Assembly: GCF_014656375.1 (NCBI RefSeq)
Contig: NZ_BNCH01000002.1
Location: forward strand, 186,001-250,000
From: Aliiroseovarius zhejiangensis
GTDB taxonomy: Bacteria; Pseudomonadota; Alphaproteobacteria; Rhodobacterales; Rhodobacteraceae
Length of the DNA: 64,000 nucleotides
Direction: 5' to 3'
In this document: one piece after another, positions 47,040 through 55,531 of the stretch
How the letters are laid out: the number at the start of each line of letters is the position of its first letter
Position numbering within the stretch: the first letter of the stretch is position 1
Notes under the pieces: generated by a model
Database searches by the model: none
Told to the model about the DNA's origin: nothing
Seen by the model: only the letters and a program-made list of their open reading frames with translations
Program-made: the position numbers and the translations under genes

Positions 47040-49409
47040 ATGAGTGATTTCGACGAAAACGACGCGTTCGAGGCCGCCGCCCGCCCCCGCCTGTCCGAGC
47101 AGGCGATGGCCGCGCGCCCGATGCCCTATCTGGATGGGTTGAACCCGGCGCAGCGCGAAGCGGTCGAGGCATTGGACGGCCCTGTGTTGATGCTGGCCGG
47201 CGCCGGCACCGGCAAGACAAAGGCGCTGACCACGCGGATTGCGCATCTGCTGAACACCGGACAGGCGCGCACGAACGAGATTTTGGCCGTGACCTTCACC
47301 AACAAGGCTGCGCGCGAGATGAAGGAGCGTGTCGCGGGACTGCTGGGCCAGACGGTCGAGGGGATGCCGTGGATGGGCACGTTTCATTCGATCTGCGTGA
47401 AACTGCTCAGGCGTCATGCCGAGCTTGTGGGGCTGAAAACGAATTTCACGATTCTGGATACGGACGATCAGATCCGGCTGCTGAAACAGTTGATTGCAGC
47501 GGCAAATATTGACGAGAAACGCTGGCCTGCGCGGCTGCTTTCTGGCGTGATCGACAATTGGAAAAACCGGGCCTGGACGCCGGAAACCTTGCCGTCATCC
47601 GAAGCCAACGCCTTCAACGGGCGCGGACCAGAATTATATGCCCAGTATCAGGAGCGGTTGAAAACGCTGAACGCCTGCGATTTCGGCGACCTGCTGCTGC
47701 ATATGGTCACGATTTTCCAGAAACACGACGACATTCTGACGAAATACCAGACTTGGTTCAAATACATCCTCGTCGACGAGTATCAGGACACCAACGTCGC
47801 CCAATATCTGTGGCTGCGCCTGCTGGCAGCGGGTCACAGGAATATCTGCTGCGTCGGTGATGACGACCAGTCGATCTATGGCTGGCGCGGGGCCGAGGTG
47901 GGCAATATCTTGCGGTTTGAAAAGGATTTTCCCGGCGCCAAGGTCGTGCGGCTGGAGCAGAACTACCGCTCGACCGCGCATATCCTTGCCGCGGCCTCCG
48001 GCGTTATTGCGGGCAATGAGGGGCGTTTGGGCAAGGAATTGTGGACCGAGGCCGACGGCGGCGAAAAGGTGCGTCTGATCGGCCATTGGGACGGCGACGA
48101 AGAAGCCCGCTGGGTCGGGGAAGAGATCGAAGCGATGCAATCGGGCACACGGGGGCGGGCGGGGATGTCGCTGGATGACATGGCCATCCTCGTCCGCGCC
48201 TCACACCAGATGCGCGCGTTTGAAGATCGCTTCCTGACCATCGGTCTGCCCTATCGCGTCATCGGCGGCCCGCGCTTCTATGAACGGATGGAGATCCGCG
48301 ACGCCATGGCTTATTTCCGGCTGACCGTGTCGCAGAACGACGATCTGGCCTTTGAACGGATCGTCAACACGCCCCGGCGCGGGTTGGGCGACAAGGCGGT
48401 GCAGACCATACAGACGCTCGCACGGCAAAACGGCGTGTCGCTGGTGGAAGGTGCGCGCATCGCGGTGGAAAGCGGCGCGATCAAGGGCAAGGGCGGCAAG
48501 GGGCTGGCAGAGTTGGTCGCGGGGCTAGATCGCTGGTTCACCCAACTGCGCGCCGAGGACGACACCCATGTCGAAATGGCCGAGGTGATCCTGGAAGAAT
48601 CCGGTTATACCGAGATGTGGCTGAACGACAAAACGCCCGAAGCCCCGGGGCGGCTGGAAAACCTGAAGGAACTGGTCAAGGCGTTGGAAAGTTTCGAAAA
48701 CCTGCAAGGGTTTTTGGAACATGTCAGCCTGATCATGGACAATGACACGGACGACGCCGAGGAAAAAGTCACCATCATGACCCTGCACGCGGCAAAGGGG
48801 CTGGAATACCCCGCCGTGTTCCTGCCGGGGTGGGAGGATGGCCTGTTCCCCTCGCAACGGTCGATGGATGAAAGCGGGCTGAAGGGCCTCGAAGAAGAGC
48901 GGCGGCTGGCCTATGTCGGCATCACCCGCGCCGAGGAGATTTGCACGATATCCTTTGCCGCCAACCGTCGGGTCTATGGTCAGTGGCAATCGCAACTGCC
49001 GTCCCGTTTCGTTGATGAATTGCCCGCGGACCATGTCGAGGTGCTGACCGCGCCCGGCCTTTACGGTGGTGGCTATGGCGGCACCGCGGGCGATTTCGGC
49101 GCGTCACCGCTTGAGGATAAAGCCAGCCGGGCGGATGCCTATAACTCGCCGGGATGGAAGCGGATGCAGGCGCAGGGGAACCTGCGCGCCAAGCCCAGCC
49201 CGAACGAGGCGCGCGGATTGGTTATCGACGCGACCGCCGTGTCGTCCTTTACCCAAGGCGACCGCGTGTTTCACACCAAGTTTGGCTATGGCACCGTGAT
49301 GGGCATCGAAGGCGACAAGCTGGATATCGAGTTTGACAAGGCGGGCGCCAAGAAAGTCGTGTCGAAATTCATCGTGCCCGCCGCGCAGGCGGGTGACGTG
49401 CCGTTCTGA
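47040..49409 (+). CDS. uvrD: UvrD/PcrA-type DNA helicase
   Basis: A 789-residue superfamily 1A helicase. LNPAQREAVEAL (Q motif), LAGAGTGKT (Walker A, about residues 53-61), VDEYQDTN (motif II), GDDDQSIYGWRGA (motif III) and LTLHAAKGLEYP-like TLHAAKGLEYPAVF (motif V) appear in order. The C-terminal GDRVFHTKFGYGTV is the tudor-like segment of PcrA/UvrD, which binds RNA polymerase. It acts in nucleotide excision and mismatch repair. It diverges from topA; the 233-bp gap holds a GCCCCC/GGGGGC hairpin (46928-46943). Confidence 0.95.
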   Translation: MSDFDENDAFEAAARPRLSEQAMAARPMPYLDGLNPAQREAVEALDGPVLMLAGAGTGKTKALTTRIAHLLNTGQARTNEILAVTFTNKAAREMKERVAGLLGQTVEGMPWMGTFHSICVKLLRRHAELVGLKTNFTILDTDDQIRLLKQLIAAANIDEKRWPARLLSGVIDNWKNRAWTPETLPSSEANAFNGRGPELYAQYQERLKTLNACDFGDLLLHMVTIFQKHDDILTKYQTWFKYILVDEYQDTNVAQYLWLRLLAAGHRNICCVGDDDQSIYGWRGAEVGNILRFEKDFPGAKVVRLEQNYRSTAHILAAASGVIAGNEGRLGKELWTEADGGEKVRLIGHWDGDEEARWVGEEIEAMQSGTRGRAGMSLDDMAILVRASHQMRAFEDRFLTIGLPYRVIGGPRFYERMEIRDAMAYFRLTVSQNDDLAFERIVNTPRRGLGDKAVQTIQTLARQNGVSLVEGARIAVESGAIKGKGGKGLAELVAGLDRWFTQLRAEDDTHVEMAEVILEESGYTEMWLNDKTPEAPGRLENLKELVKALESFENLQGFLEHVSLIMDNDTDDAEEKVTIMTLHAAKGLEYPAVFLPGWEDGLFPSQRSMDESGLKGLEEERRLAYVGITRAEEICTISFAANRRVYGQWQSQLPSRFVDELPADHVEVLTAPGLYGGGYGGTAGDFGASPLEDKASRADAYNSPGWKRMQAQGNLRAKPSPNEARGLVIDATAVSSFTQGDRVFHTKFGYGTVMGIEGDKLDIEFDKAGAKKVVSKFIVPAAQAGDVPF

Positions 49410-49419
49410 CTGGGCGGCG

Positions 49420-50685
49420 TTACCGGTCTGGCGGGGTCCAGTCTTTTTCGGGCACAGCATCGCTGCGGCGCAGGCGCAGGGCCAACCCGACCGAAACACC
49501 GACGCCAATGGCGATCGTCAGGTCCGCAAACACCGTCAGCACCAGCGTTAGCAACAACAGCACGCGGTCCGACACGCGCCCCTGCATATAGCCGCGCCAG
49601 TTCTGCGGCTCGCTCATGTTCCAGGCGGTCAGCATCAGCAGCCCGGCCAGCGCGGGCATCGCAAGGTAACCTGCCAGCGGCGCGGCCAGCAGCATGACCA
49701 AGAGGATGGTCAGCGCATGGACGATGCCCGCAACCGGCGTCTTGCCACCAGCCCGCACGTTGGTGGCGGTGCGCGCGATTGCTCCGGTCGCAGGCAGACC
49801 TGCAAACAGCGCCGAGCCGATATTGGCAAAGCCCTGTGCCAGAACCTCGGCATTCGGGCGGTGTTTGCCGCCAATCATCCGGTCGGCGACCATCGCAGAC
49901 AGAAGTGATTCGATGCTGGCCAGAAAGGCGATGACAAATGCGGATGGTAAAAGCTCGGTGATCCGCGCGATGCTGATCTCGGGCAGGGCGGGGGCGGGCA
50001 GGGTGCTGGGCAGCGCACCGAAGCGCGAGAAGATTGTGTCAACCGGCAAGGCCGCCAGCGCGACCAGGGCCGAGGTCAAACCCACGGCAACGATCAGCCC
50101 CGGAAATTTCGGCGCAAGCCGCCGCAGCCCGGCGATCAGAATCATTGTGGCCAGACCAATCGCCAAGGCCGCACCGCTGACAGTGTCGCGCGCGGCCCAA
50201 AGGGCACCCATCTTCGCGATGAACTCGGCGGGCACGTCTGCGATGGACAGGCCGAACAGGTCCTTGATCTGACTGGTGGCGATGATGATGCCAATGCCGA
50301 TGGTGAAGCCATTGATGACCGGTTCAGGCACATAGGCGACCAGATTGCCCGCGCGCAGATACCCCGCGACCAACATGATGACCCCGGCCATCAGCGTTGC
50401 CAGCACCAGCCCGTCATAGCCGTGATCGGAAATCACGCCATAAACGACAACGATGAACGCGCCGGTCGGCCCGCCGATCTGCAACCGGCTGCCACCAAGT
50501 AATGAAATCAGAAACCCGGCCACAATGGCCGTTACCAGGCCCTTTTCCGGCCCCGCGCCGGAGGCGATGGCAATGGCGAGGCTCAGCGGCAGGGCGACCA
50601 TGGCCACCGTCACACCCGCGATCAGATCGCTGGTGAACTGGCCGCGATCATAGTCGCGCAGCGTGGTCAGGATTTTGGGTTGCAT
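49420..50685 (-). CDS. SulP-family anion transporter lacking a STAS domain
   Basis: A 421-residue polytopic protein of the SLC26/SulP family. The N-terminus has DLIAGVTVAMVALPLSLAIAIASG (about residue 19), then GPTGAFIVVVYG and EGFTIGIGII-like NGFTIGIGIIIATSQI, and the core carries FANIGSALFAGLPATGAIARTATN. It stops right after the last membrane segment (RLRRSDAVPEKDW), without the cytoplasmic STAS domain most SulP proteins have. It may carry sulfate, bicarbonate or a dicarboxylate; substrate unknown. Convergent with uvrD. Confidence 0.87.
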   Translation of the reverse strand: MQPKILTTLRDYDRGQFTSDLIAGVTVAMVALPLSLAIAIASGAGPEKGLVTAIVAGFLISLLGGSRLQIGGPTGAFIVVVYGVISDHGYDGLVLATLMAGVIMLVAGYLRAGNLVAYVPEPVINGFTIGIGIIIATSQIKDLFGLSIADVPAEFIAKMGALWAARDTVSGAALAIGLATMILIAGLRRLAPKFPGLIVAVGLTSALVALAALPVDTIFSRFGALPSTLPAPALPEISIARITELLPSAFVIAFLASIESLLSAMVADRMIGGKHRPNAEVLAQGFANIGSALFAGLPATGAIARTATNVRAGGKTPVAGIVHALTILLVMLLAAPLAGYLAMPALAGLLMLTAWNMSEPQNWRGYMQGRVSDRVLLLLTLVLTVFADLTIAIGVGVSVGLALRLRRSDAVPEKDWTPPDR

Positions 50686-50695
50686 GGGATGAGCT

Positions 50696-50809
50696 AAAGC
50701 GTTTCGAGTTAAACTTGAGGCACGAGCTTAACTCGAAACGCGTGCCACGTTCATACGTCGTGGGCGTTTCGACAAAAGCTGATATCTCGGGTTTTTGTCG
50801 AAACGCTTT
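50696..50809. repeat. Paired palindromic repeats with GCGTTTCG/CGAAACGC ends
   Basis: Two successive palindromes have 14-base arms and 15-base loops: GCGTTTCGAGTTAA/TTAACTCGAAACGC (50699-50741) and GCGTTTCGACAAAA/TTTTGTCGAAACGC (50764-50806). Both share the GCGTTTCG outer end, and AAAGCGTTTCG/CGAAACGCTTT frames the whole unit. They lie between sulP and the hairpin array. They look like a REP-type intergenic repeat. Confidence 0.75.
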
Positions 50810-50894
50810 AGGCTGCGCGGCGGCCGAAAATCAACCGATAAATCTGCAATCCCGGTATGTCCGGGGCCGGGCATCACGGCCGCTGCCGACTGCC

Positions 50895-51239
50895 CCCAAA
50901 AAGAAACGGCGACGCCCGGGAGGAGGTGAGCGCCGCCGTTCTATTGTGATGCGGGGCTCCGGGAGGAGGTAGAGACCCGACGTCATGTGGTTCGGGGTCT
51001 GGGAGGAGGTAGACCCGTCACCGTATCGGTTCCGCCTCGGGAGGAGGTGAGGAAGAACCGGATCTTTGGGGGGGCGGCGACACCTGGGAGGAGGTAGGCG
51101 CCGCCGCGACCCGCGAACCTTCCGGGAGGAGGAGGAAGGCCCGAAACTTTCAGATTGTGCGGCGGAACCGGGGAGGAGGTCGGTCCCGCCGCCAATCAAA
51201 GCCACCACCCGGGAGGAGGGTAGGTGGTGGCCCGGAAAC
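50895..51239 (-). ncRNA. Array of eight CcsR-like hairpins with CCTCCTCCC loops
   Basis: On the minus strand eight hairpins follow the DUF1127 gene, each with CCTCCTCCC or CCCTCCTCCC in the loop and a different stem. Stems, in transcription order: 51201-51231, 51160-51192, 51118-51139, 51073-51105, 51027-51060, 50995-51016, 50953-50978 and 50905-50940. Paired bases covary in sequence while loops stay constant, which points to RNA structure. The last hairpin is followed by TTTCTTTTT and can serve as terminator. In Rhodobacter sphaeroides four CcsR RNAs with this loop are processed from a transcript with a DUF1127 gene (CcaF1). Confidence 0.88.
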
Positions 51240-51455
51240 TCAGTTGCCGTAGACGGCCATGCGGGCGACCGTGCGGATCGACGCGCGGCCAAGGCCCAGG
51301 TCGTTCAGTTCGCGGTCGCTCAACGCGCTCAGCTCGCGAACGGTTTCACGATATTGGGCGCGCTGCGCCATTTTATCTTTCCAGTCTGCGAACCGGAGTG
51401 CCAGACGATCGGCAATGCCGACGGGGGCAGAAAGGATTTCAGTTGCATATGTCAT
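51240..51455 (-). CDS. DUF1127 protein, CcaF1-like, head of the CcsR-type array
   Basis: A 71-residue basic protein, the same length as R. sphaeroides CcaF1. The C-terminal half is the DUF1127 arginine-rich domain (YRETVRELSALSDRELNDLG, about residues 37-56). CcaF1 is described as an RNA-binding, stress-linked protein. ATG 51455 (MTYATEI) is used; the open frame continues upstream to 51593 without a match. The first hairpin of the RNA array begins nine bases after its stop, so one transcript is likely to hold both. Confidence 0.88.
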   Translation of the reverse strand: MTYATEILSAPVGIADRLALRFADWKDKMAQRAQYRETVRELSALSDRELNDLGLGRASIRTVARMAVYGN

Positions 51456-51932
51456 CTTCGTACTCTCTTGCGTCGTTTCCGCGGGCCCTTGCGGGGCGCG
51501 GGGCAGCCGGACCGTGTTGGGCCGCCAAATGTTCTGTTGGCGCTCACATCGTCGCCGTGACCCCAAGATGGGCATAATGCTGCAATTGCACAATACCCCG
51601 CTTCCGCAAAGCCGGTATGCGGCGAATGCATACTTAAAAACTCCATGTTTTTAAGTGTTTGGTGGAGTTTTGCGCGGTGACGCAAGGTAAATTGCTGCGG
51701 CGCAGAAGTTGGAATGTTGGCGTTAACTTTGGGTCAACTTGCAGGGCGGCGACGGGACTCGTCCTGCGCCCGAAACCGTGTCGCGATCTGACGGGGTGTC
51801 GGGTGTGAAAGCCGGGATATACGCCGTGATCCTCTTGCCCCGCGACCGCGTGACCGACCGTCTTTGCCGCGTATGCCCCTTGCACCTGTCGGCAAAGCTG
51901 CCAAGTAATGGTCGAAATCGAAGGAGGCACGA
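51456..51932. promoter_or_regulatory. Divergent promoter region of the DUF1127 gene and mrp
   Basis: No gene is supported here. At 51632-51656 there is a perfect 10-bp inverted repeat ACTTAAAAAC/GTTTTTAAGT with a 5-base spacer. On the minus strand a CTTG at 51686-51683 is followed by TCCACC about 15 bases later, only a partial match to RpoH-type promoters. AAGGAGG lies directly before mrp. Confidence 0.4.
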
Positions 51933-53009
51933 ATGTCGGAAATGCGCGAAAAGATCATGGGCACCTTGTCCACAATTGCCCTGCCGGACGGGGGGGATCT
52001 GGCCTCGCGCGATATGGTGCGTGCGCTCAGTGTTGATGGCGGCGCTGTCAGTTTCGTGATCGAGGCCCCGACACCGGAACAGGCGGCTGGCATGGAAACG
52101 CAGCGCCGCGCGGCAGAGGCCGCTGTGGCCGCCCTTGACGGGGTTGAGCGCGTTTCGGTCATCCTGACCGCACACGGGCCTGCCAAGCCCGCGCCACAGG
52201 CCCCGAACCTCAAGATCGGGGGGCATCCCAAACCGCAGGCCGGGCCGTTGCCGGTGCCGGGCGTGGCGAGTGTGATCGCCATTGCCTCGGGCAAGGGCGG
52301 GGTGGGGAAATCCACGCTCAGCTCGAACCTGGCCGTGGCGTTGGCGCGACAGGGGCGCAAGGTGGGCCTGCTGGACGCCGACATTCTGGGCCCAAGCCAG
52401 CCGCGGATGATGGGAACCAGCCAGCGCCCGTCCTCGCCCGATGGTGAACAACTGGTTCCGGTCGAAGCGCATGGCGTCAAGATGATGTCCATTGGCTTGA
52501 TGCTGAAATCCGATCGTGAAGCCGTGGTCTGGCGCGGCCCGATGCTGATGGGGGCGCTTCAGCAAATGATGTTTCAGGTCGACTGGGCCCCGCTGGACGT
52601 GCTGATCATCGACCTGCCGCCGGGCACAGGCGACGTGCAACTCACCCTGGCGCAGAAATCGCAGATCACCGGCGCAATCATCGTGTCGACCCCGCAGGAT
52701 GTGGCGCTTCTGGATGCGCGCAAGGCGATTGACATGTTCGACAAGGTGAAGGTGCCGATCCTTGGCCTGGTCGAAAACATGTCGACCTATGTCTGCCCCA
52801 ACTGCGGGCACGAGGCGCATTTGTTCGGTCACGGCGGTGTCCGCGATGAAGCTGCCGAACTGGGCGCGCCCTTCCTTGGTGAAATTCCCCTGTCGCTGGA
52901 GGTGCGTCTGGCGGGTGACAGCGGATCGCCTGCCGCCCTGGGGGACGGGCCGGTGGCCGACGCTTATGCCGCGCTGGCCCGAGATCTGGTGGCGCGCGGC
53001 ATCGCCTGA
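51933..53009 (+). CDS. mrp: Mrp/ApbC, iron-sulfur cluster carrier ATPase
   Basis: A 358-residue protein. An N-terminal DUF59/MIP18 domain (about 1-85) precedes the ParA-like ATPase with [18 protein letters not shown] (about residues 112-129) and [14 protein letters not shown]. The CPNCGH pair (about residue 289) forms the Fe-S binding CxxC. It carries or delivers Fe-S clusters in the cytoplasm. AAGGAGG precedes the ATG. It is followed by its own terminator. Confidence 0.95.
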   Translation: MSEMREKIMGTLSTIALPDGGDLASRDMVRALSVDGGAVSFVIEAPTPEQAAGMETQRRAAEAAVAALDGVERVSVILTAHGPAKPAPQAPNLKIGGHPKPQAGPLPVPGVASVIAIASGKGGVGKSTLSSNLAVALARQGRKVGLLDADILGPSQPRMMGTSQRPSSPDGEQLVPVEAHGVKMMSIGLMLKSDREAVVWRGPMLMGALQQMMFQVDWAPLDVLIIDLPPGTGDVQLTLAQKSQITGAIIVSTPQDVALLDARKAIDMFDKVKVPILGLVENMSTYVCPNCGHEAHLFGHGGVRDEAAELGAPFLGEIPLSLEVRLAGDSGSPAALGDGPVADAYAALARDLVARGIA

Positions 53010-53031
53010 AGGTGCTTGTCAAACCGAGTTG

Positions 53032-53061
53032 AACGGCCCGTGGGAAATCATGGGCCGTTTT
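53032..53061 (+). terminator. Rho-independent terminator after mrp
   Basis: AACGGCCC pairs with GGGCCGTT around a 12-base loop, followed by TT then GATT. It lies 22 bases after mrp. Part of it overlaps a TGGGN pair. Confidence 0.7.
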
Positions 53062-53406
53062 GATTCACCTTTTGAATCACCGGATGGGAAATCATGGGGA
53101 TCGGGTCGCGAACCCGTGGAATCTCTCTAAAACCAGCCATCAATTTCGGATTCTCTGTGCTGGTTCGTCCCTATTTTGCGGCATATCCGTCCCTGATTTC
53201 AAAAAAATATGGGAAATCGAGGGATTTTTTTGTGCTGCGCTTGCAGCACTATATTTGGTGTCTGATCTGGTCAGCTTCCGCTAAGTTTCGTTCCGATGGG
53301 GGCGAAATCCCTACAATATCTTGTTTTTCATACCCCTGCAGAACAAGATATGCCCAGTTTGTCCCGTAAAAAACTATTGCGTCCCATAAATTCCCAAGCT
53401 ATCCCT
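53041..53406. promoter_or_regulatory. TGGGN-type repeats upstream of mraZ (candidate MraZ boxes)
   Basis: Pairs of TGGGN-like boxes separated by exactly five bases occur at 53041-53055 and 53085-53099 (identical TGGGAAATCATGGG) and 53210-53224 (TGGGA, AGGGA). In the other orientation TCCCA, TCCCA and TCCCT stand at 53382, 53392 and 53402, with GCCCA and TCCCG at 53352 and 53362 in the same 10-base phase. E. coli MraZ binds TGGGN repeats with five-base spacers upstream of mraZ. Confidence 0.55.
53316..53351. repeat. Inverted repeat in the mraZ upstream region
   Basis: ATATCTTGTT and AACAAGATAT are perfect 10-base arms separated by 16 bases. A further hairpin, GTGCTGC/GCAGCAC, lies at 53232-53249. 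Both are in the AT-richer gap before mraZ. Confidence 0.45.
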
Positions 53407-53674
53407 AAATACAAGATGAGGACGGGACATAAGAGGCAACAAGACCTCATGACACTCCCAAGTCAGGTTTCATACAGGCACCCGCTTCATCGCAACGAAA
53501 GAGATCCGGCGCGAACGCGAGCAGACATCCCCCCAGGTGGCGCGCGCAGCTGGACACCCGGAAACGGGACAGGCGGCGGATTGGGCAGTGGCAGCAGCTC
53601 AATCCGCCGTTTCTATTCCAGCCCCCCGAATCTGGGGCAGGGCAGTGAAGTGGGACAGTGAAGGAGCCGCGCAA

Positions 53675-54190
53675 GTGGCACGCAGGTTCAGAGGTGAAAG
53701 CCACCACAAGGTGGATGCAAAGGGCAGGGTCTCGATCCCGGCCCTGTTTCGCCGTGTGCTTGAGGCGGGCGACCCCGACTGGACCGAAGGCCTGAACCCC
53801 AATCTCGTCATTGTCTATGGCGACAAGCGCCGCAACTTCCTTGAATGTTACACGATCGAAGCGATTGACGAGGTCGATCAGCAGATCGCCGATTTGCCGC
53901 GCGGTTCGGTCGAACGTCGCGCGTTGGAGCGTATGTTCAACGGTCAATCGCTGCCGACAACGGTAGATGAAACCGGTCGACTGGTTCTGCCTGCCAAGCT
54001 GCGCCAGAAAATCGGGCTTGAGAACGAGGCGTTCTTCATCGCAACCGGCGACACGTTTCAGATCTGGAAGCCCGAGACCTACGAAAACGTCGAAATGGCC
54101 AAGGCCGAGGCATGGCTGGACAGCCTGCCTGAAGATTTCGACCCGCTCACGCTTTTGGGCGGCGCGTCGAAATCCGGAGGGGATGGATGA
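53675..54190 (+). CDS. mraZ: MraZ, transcriptional regulator of the dcw cluster
   Basis: A 171-residue DNA-binding protein with two SpoVT-AbrB-like units, recognised by [14 protein letters not shown] (about residues 14-27) and [14 protein letters not shown] (about 97-110), the DxxGR signature. It represses its own division and wall operon in E. coli. The GTG at 53675 has GAAGGAG nine bases upstream and is preferred to the ATG-type start at 53537. The rsmH start follows its stop by one base. A TGGGA box precedes it at 53650. Confidence 0.93.
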   Translation: MARRFRGESHHKVDAKGRVSIPALFRRVLEAGDPDWTEGLNPNLVIVYGDKRRNFLECYTIEAIDEVDQQIADLPRGSVERRALERMFNGQSLPTTVDETGRLVLPAKLRQKIGLENEAFFIATGDTFQIWKPETYENVEMAKAEAWLDSLPEDFDPLTLLGGASKSGGDG

Positions 54191-54191
54191 C

Positions 54192-55190
54192 ATGACCGAC
54201 CCGGCTGCCACCGAAAAACGTCCTCATATCCCAGTTTTGCTACGGCCGCTTTTACAAGCGGTCGCGCCTGTTTCTGGCGACTGGGCCGATGGCACGTTCG
54301 GGGCGGGGGGCTATACCCGTGGATTGCTGGAGGCCGGGGCAGGCTGGGTCTGCGGGATCGACCGTGATCCGATGGTGTTCGACATGGCCGCCGAATGGGC
54401 GGCGGATTACGGCGAACGGCTGACCTTGTGCGAGGGCACGTTTTCCAAGCTGGACACGCTTGCGGGGCGACCGCTGGACGGCGTCGTGCTGGACCTTGGT
54501 GTCAGTTCGATGCAGTTGGACCTGGCGGATCGCGGTTTTTCTTTCATGCGCGACGGACCGCTGGACATGCGGATGAGCCAATCCGGCCCCACGGCGGCTG
54601 ACATCGTCAATCAGGCGGATGAGGAAACGCTGGCCGACATCCTCTATCATTATGGCGAAGAACGCGCATCGCGCCGGATTGCGCGTGCCATTGTGAAAGC
54701 ACGGGCGGAGGCGCCGTTTGAAACCACTCTGCAACTGGCATCAGTGGTGGAAAAATGCCTGCCGCGGTCGAAACCCGGTCAAAGTCATCCGGCCACACGG
54801 TCATTTCAGGCCATCCGCATCGCAGTGAATGACGAGTTCGGGCAACTGATCGACGGGCTTGAGGCCGCAGAGCGCGCGCTGAAACCCGGCGGAAAGCTGG
54901 CGGTCGTCACCTTTCATTCGATGGAAGACCGCGTGGTGAAACGTTTCCTGCAAGCGCGCGCATCGGAAGGCGGAGGCGGGTCGCGTTATGCCCCGCAAGA
55001 GGCCGCGGAAACGCCGCGTTTCAAGTTAACACCGCGCAAAGCCATTGCGCCCGACGCCGACGAACTTGCCGAAAACCCCCGCGCCCGGTCGTCGCGCCTG
55101 CGTGTCGCCACCCGCACCGATGCCCCTGCCGGCCCGTCAGACCGGCGCAAACTTGGTCTTCCTCCCCTTGTTTTCAAGGATAAATCATAA
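54192..55190 (+). CDS. rsmH: RsmH, 16S rRNA (cytosine1402-N4)-methyltransferase
   Basis: A 332-residue SAM-dependent methyltransferase acting on C1402 of 16S rRNA. The motif [17 protein letters not shown] lies near residue 35, and RDPMVFD and [13 protein letters not shown] follow. The start at ATG 54192 has GGAGGGG nine bases upstream; an in-frame ATG at 54183 is too close to that site. Longer frames run into mraZ. The stop overlaps the ftsL start (TAATG). Confidence 0.94.
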   Translation: MTDPAATEKRPHIPVLLRPLLQAVAPVSGDWADGTFGAGGYTRGLLEAGAGWVCGIDRDPMVFDMAAEWAADYGERLTLCEGTFSKLDTLAGRPLDGVVLDLGVSSMQLDLADRGFSFMRDGPLDMRMSQSGPTAADIVNQADEETLADILYHYGEERASRRIARAIVKARAEAPFETTLQLASVVEKCLPRSKPGQSHPATRSFQAIRIAVNDEFGQLIDGLEAAERALKPGGKLAVVTFHSMEDRVVKRFLQARASEGGGGSRYAPQEAAETPRFKLTPRKAIAPDADELAENPRARSSRLRVATRTDAPAGPSDRRKLGLPPLVFKDKS

Positions 55191-55531
55191 TGCGTAGCTT
55201 GCTTTACATCACTTCCGCCCTGGTCGTCATGGCGCTGGCCTATTGGGCTTACTCGGAGAACTACAAGACGCAGGCGTCGTTGGATCGGGTCGAGGCGTTG
55301 CAACGCGAAATCGGGCAGATGCAGGAGCAACTTGCCGTGCTGCGCGCCGAATGGGCCTATTTGAACCGCCCGGACCGGCTGCGCGATCTGGCCGAGTTGA
55401 ATTATGATCGTCTGGGTCTTCTGCCGCTGGCGCCCGAGCAGTTCGGCCGGGTGGAGCAGGTGGTCTTTCCAGACGAAGATTTGCCGGAGATCACCGAAAC
55501 CTTTGATGTTTTTGGGGAGATTGACCAATGA
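55190..55531 (+). CDS. ftsL: FtsL, division protein
   Basis: A 113-residue bitopic membrane protein with one N-terminal helix (residues 4-21) and a periplasmic coiled coil with heptads (SLDRVEALQREIGQMQEQLAVL). It joins FtsB and FtsQ in the divisome and controls FtsWI. The start overlaps the rsmH stop by one base, and its stop overlaps ftsI by four. Assignment rests on position, size and topology because FtsL sequence is poorly conserved. Confidence 0.87.
   Translation: MRSLLYITSALVVMALAYWAYSENYKTQASLDRVEALQREIGQMQEQLAVLRAEWAYLNRPDRLRDLAELNYDRLGLLPLAPEQFGRVEQVVFPDEDLPEITETFDVFGEIDQ

Noticed and set aside
50905-51231. Repeated GGGAGGAGGT on the plus strand as a string of ribosome-binding sites or a CRISPR array
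   Set aside because: No start codons or frames follow the G-rich units, and the flanks pair with each other while differing between units, unlike constant repeats with fixed-length spacers. Minus-strand hairpins behind DUF1127 explain the pattern.
53232-53249. GTGCTGC/GCAGCAC hairpin as a terminator
   Set aside because: The T run precedes the hairpin on the plus strand, and A residues follow it on the minus strand, so it does not fit an intrinsic terminator for either direction.
53060-53369. Small open frames of 74 and 91 codons before mraZ
   Set aside because: They lie in an AT-richer gap, have no convincing start sites or family features, and overlap regulatory repeats.
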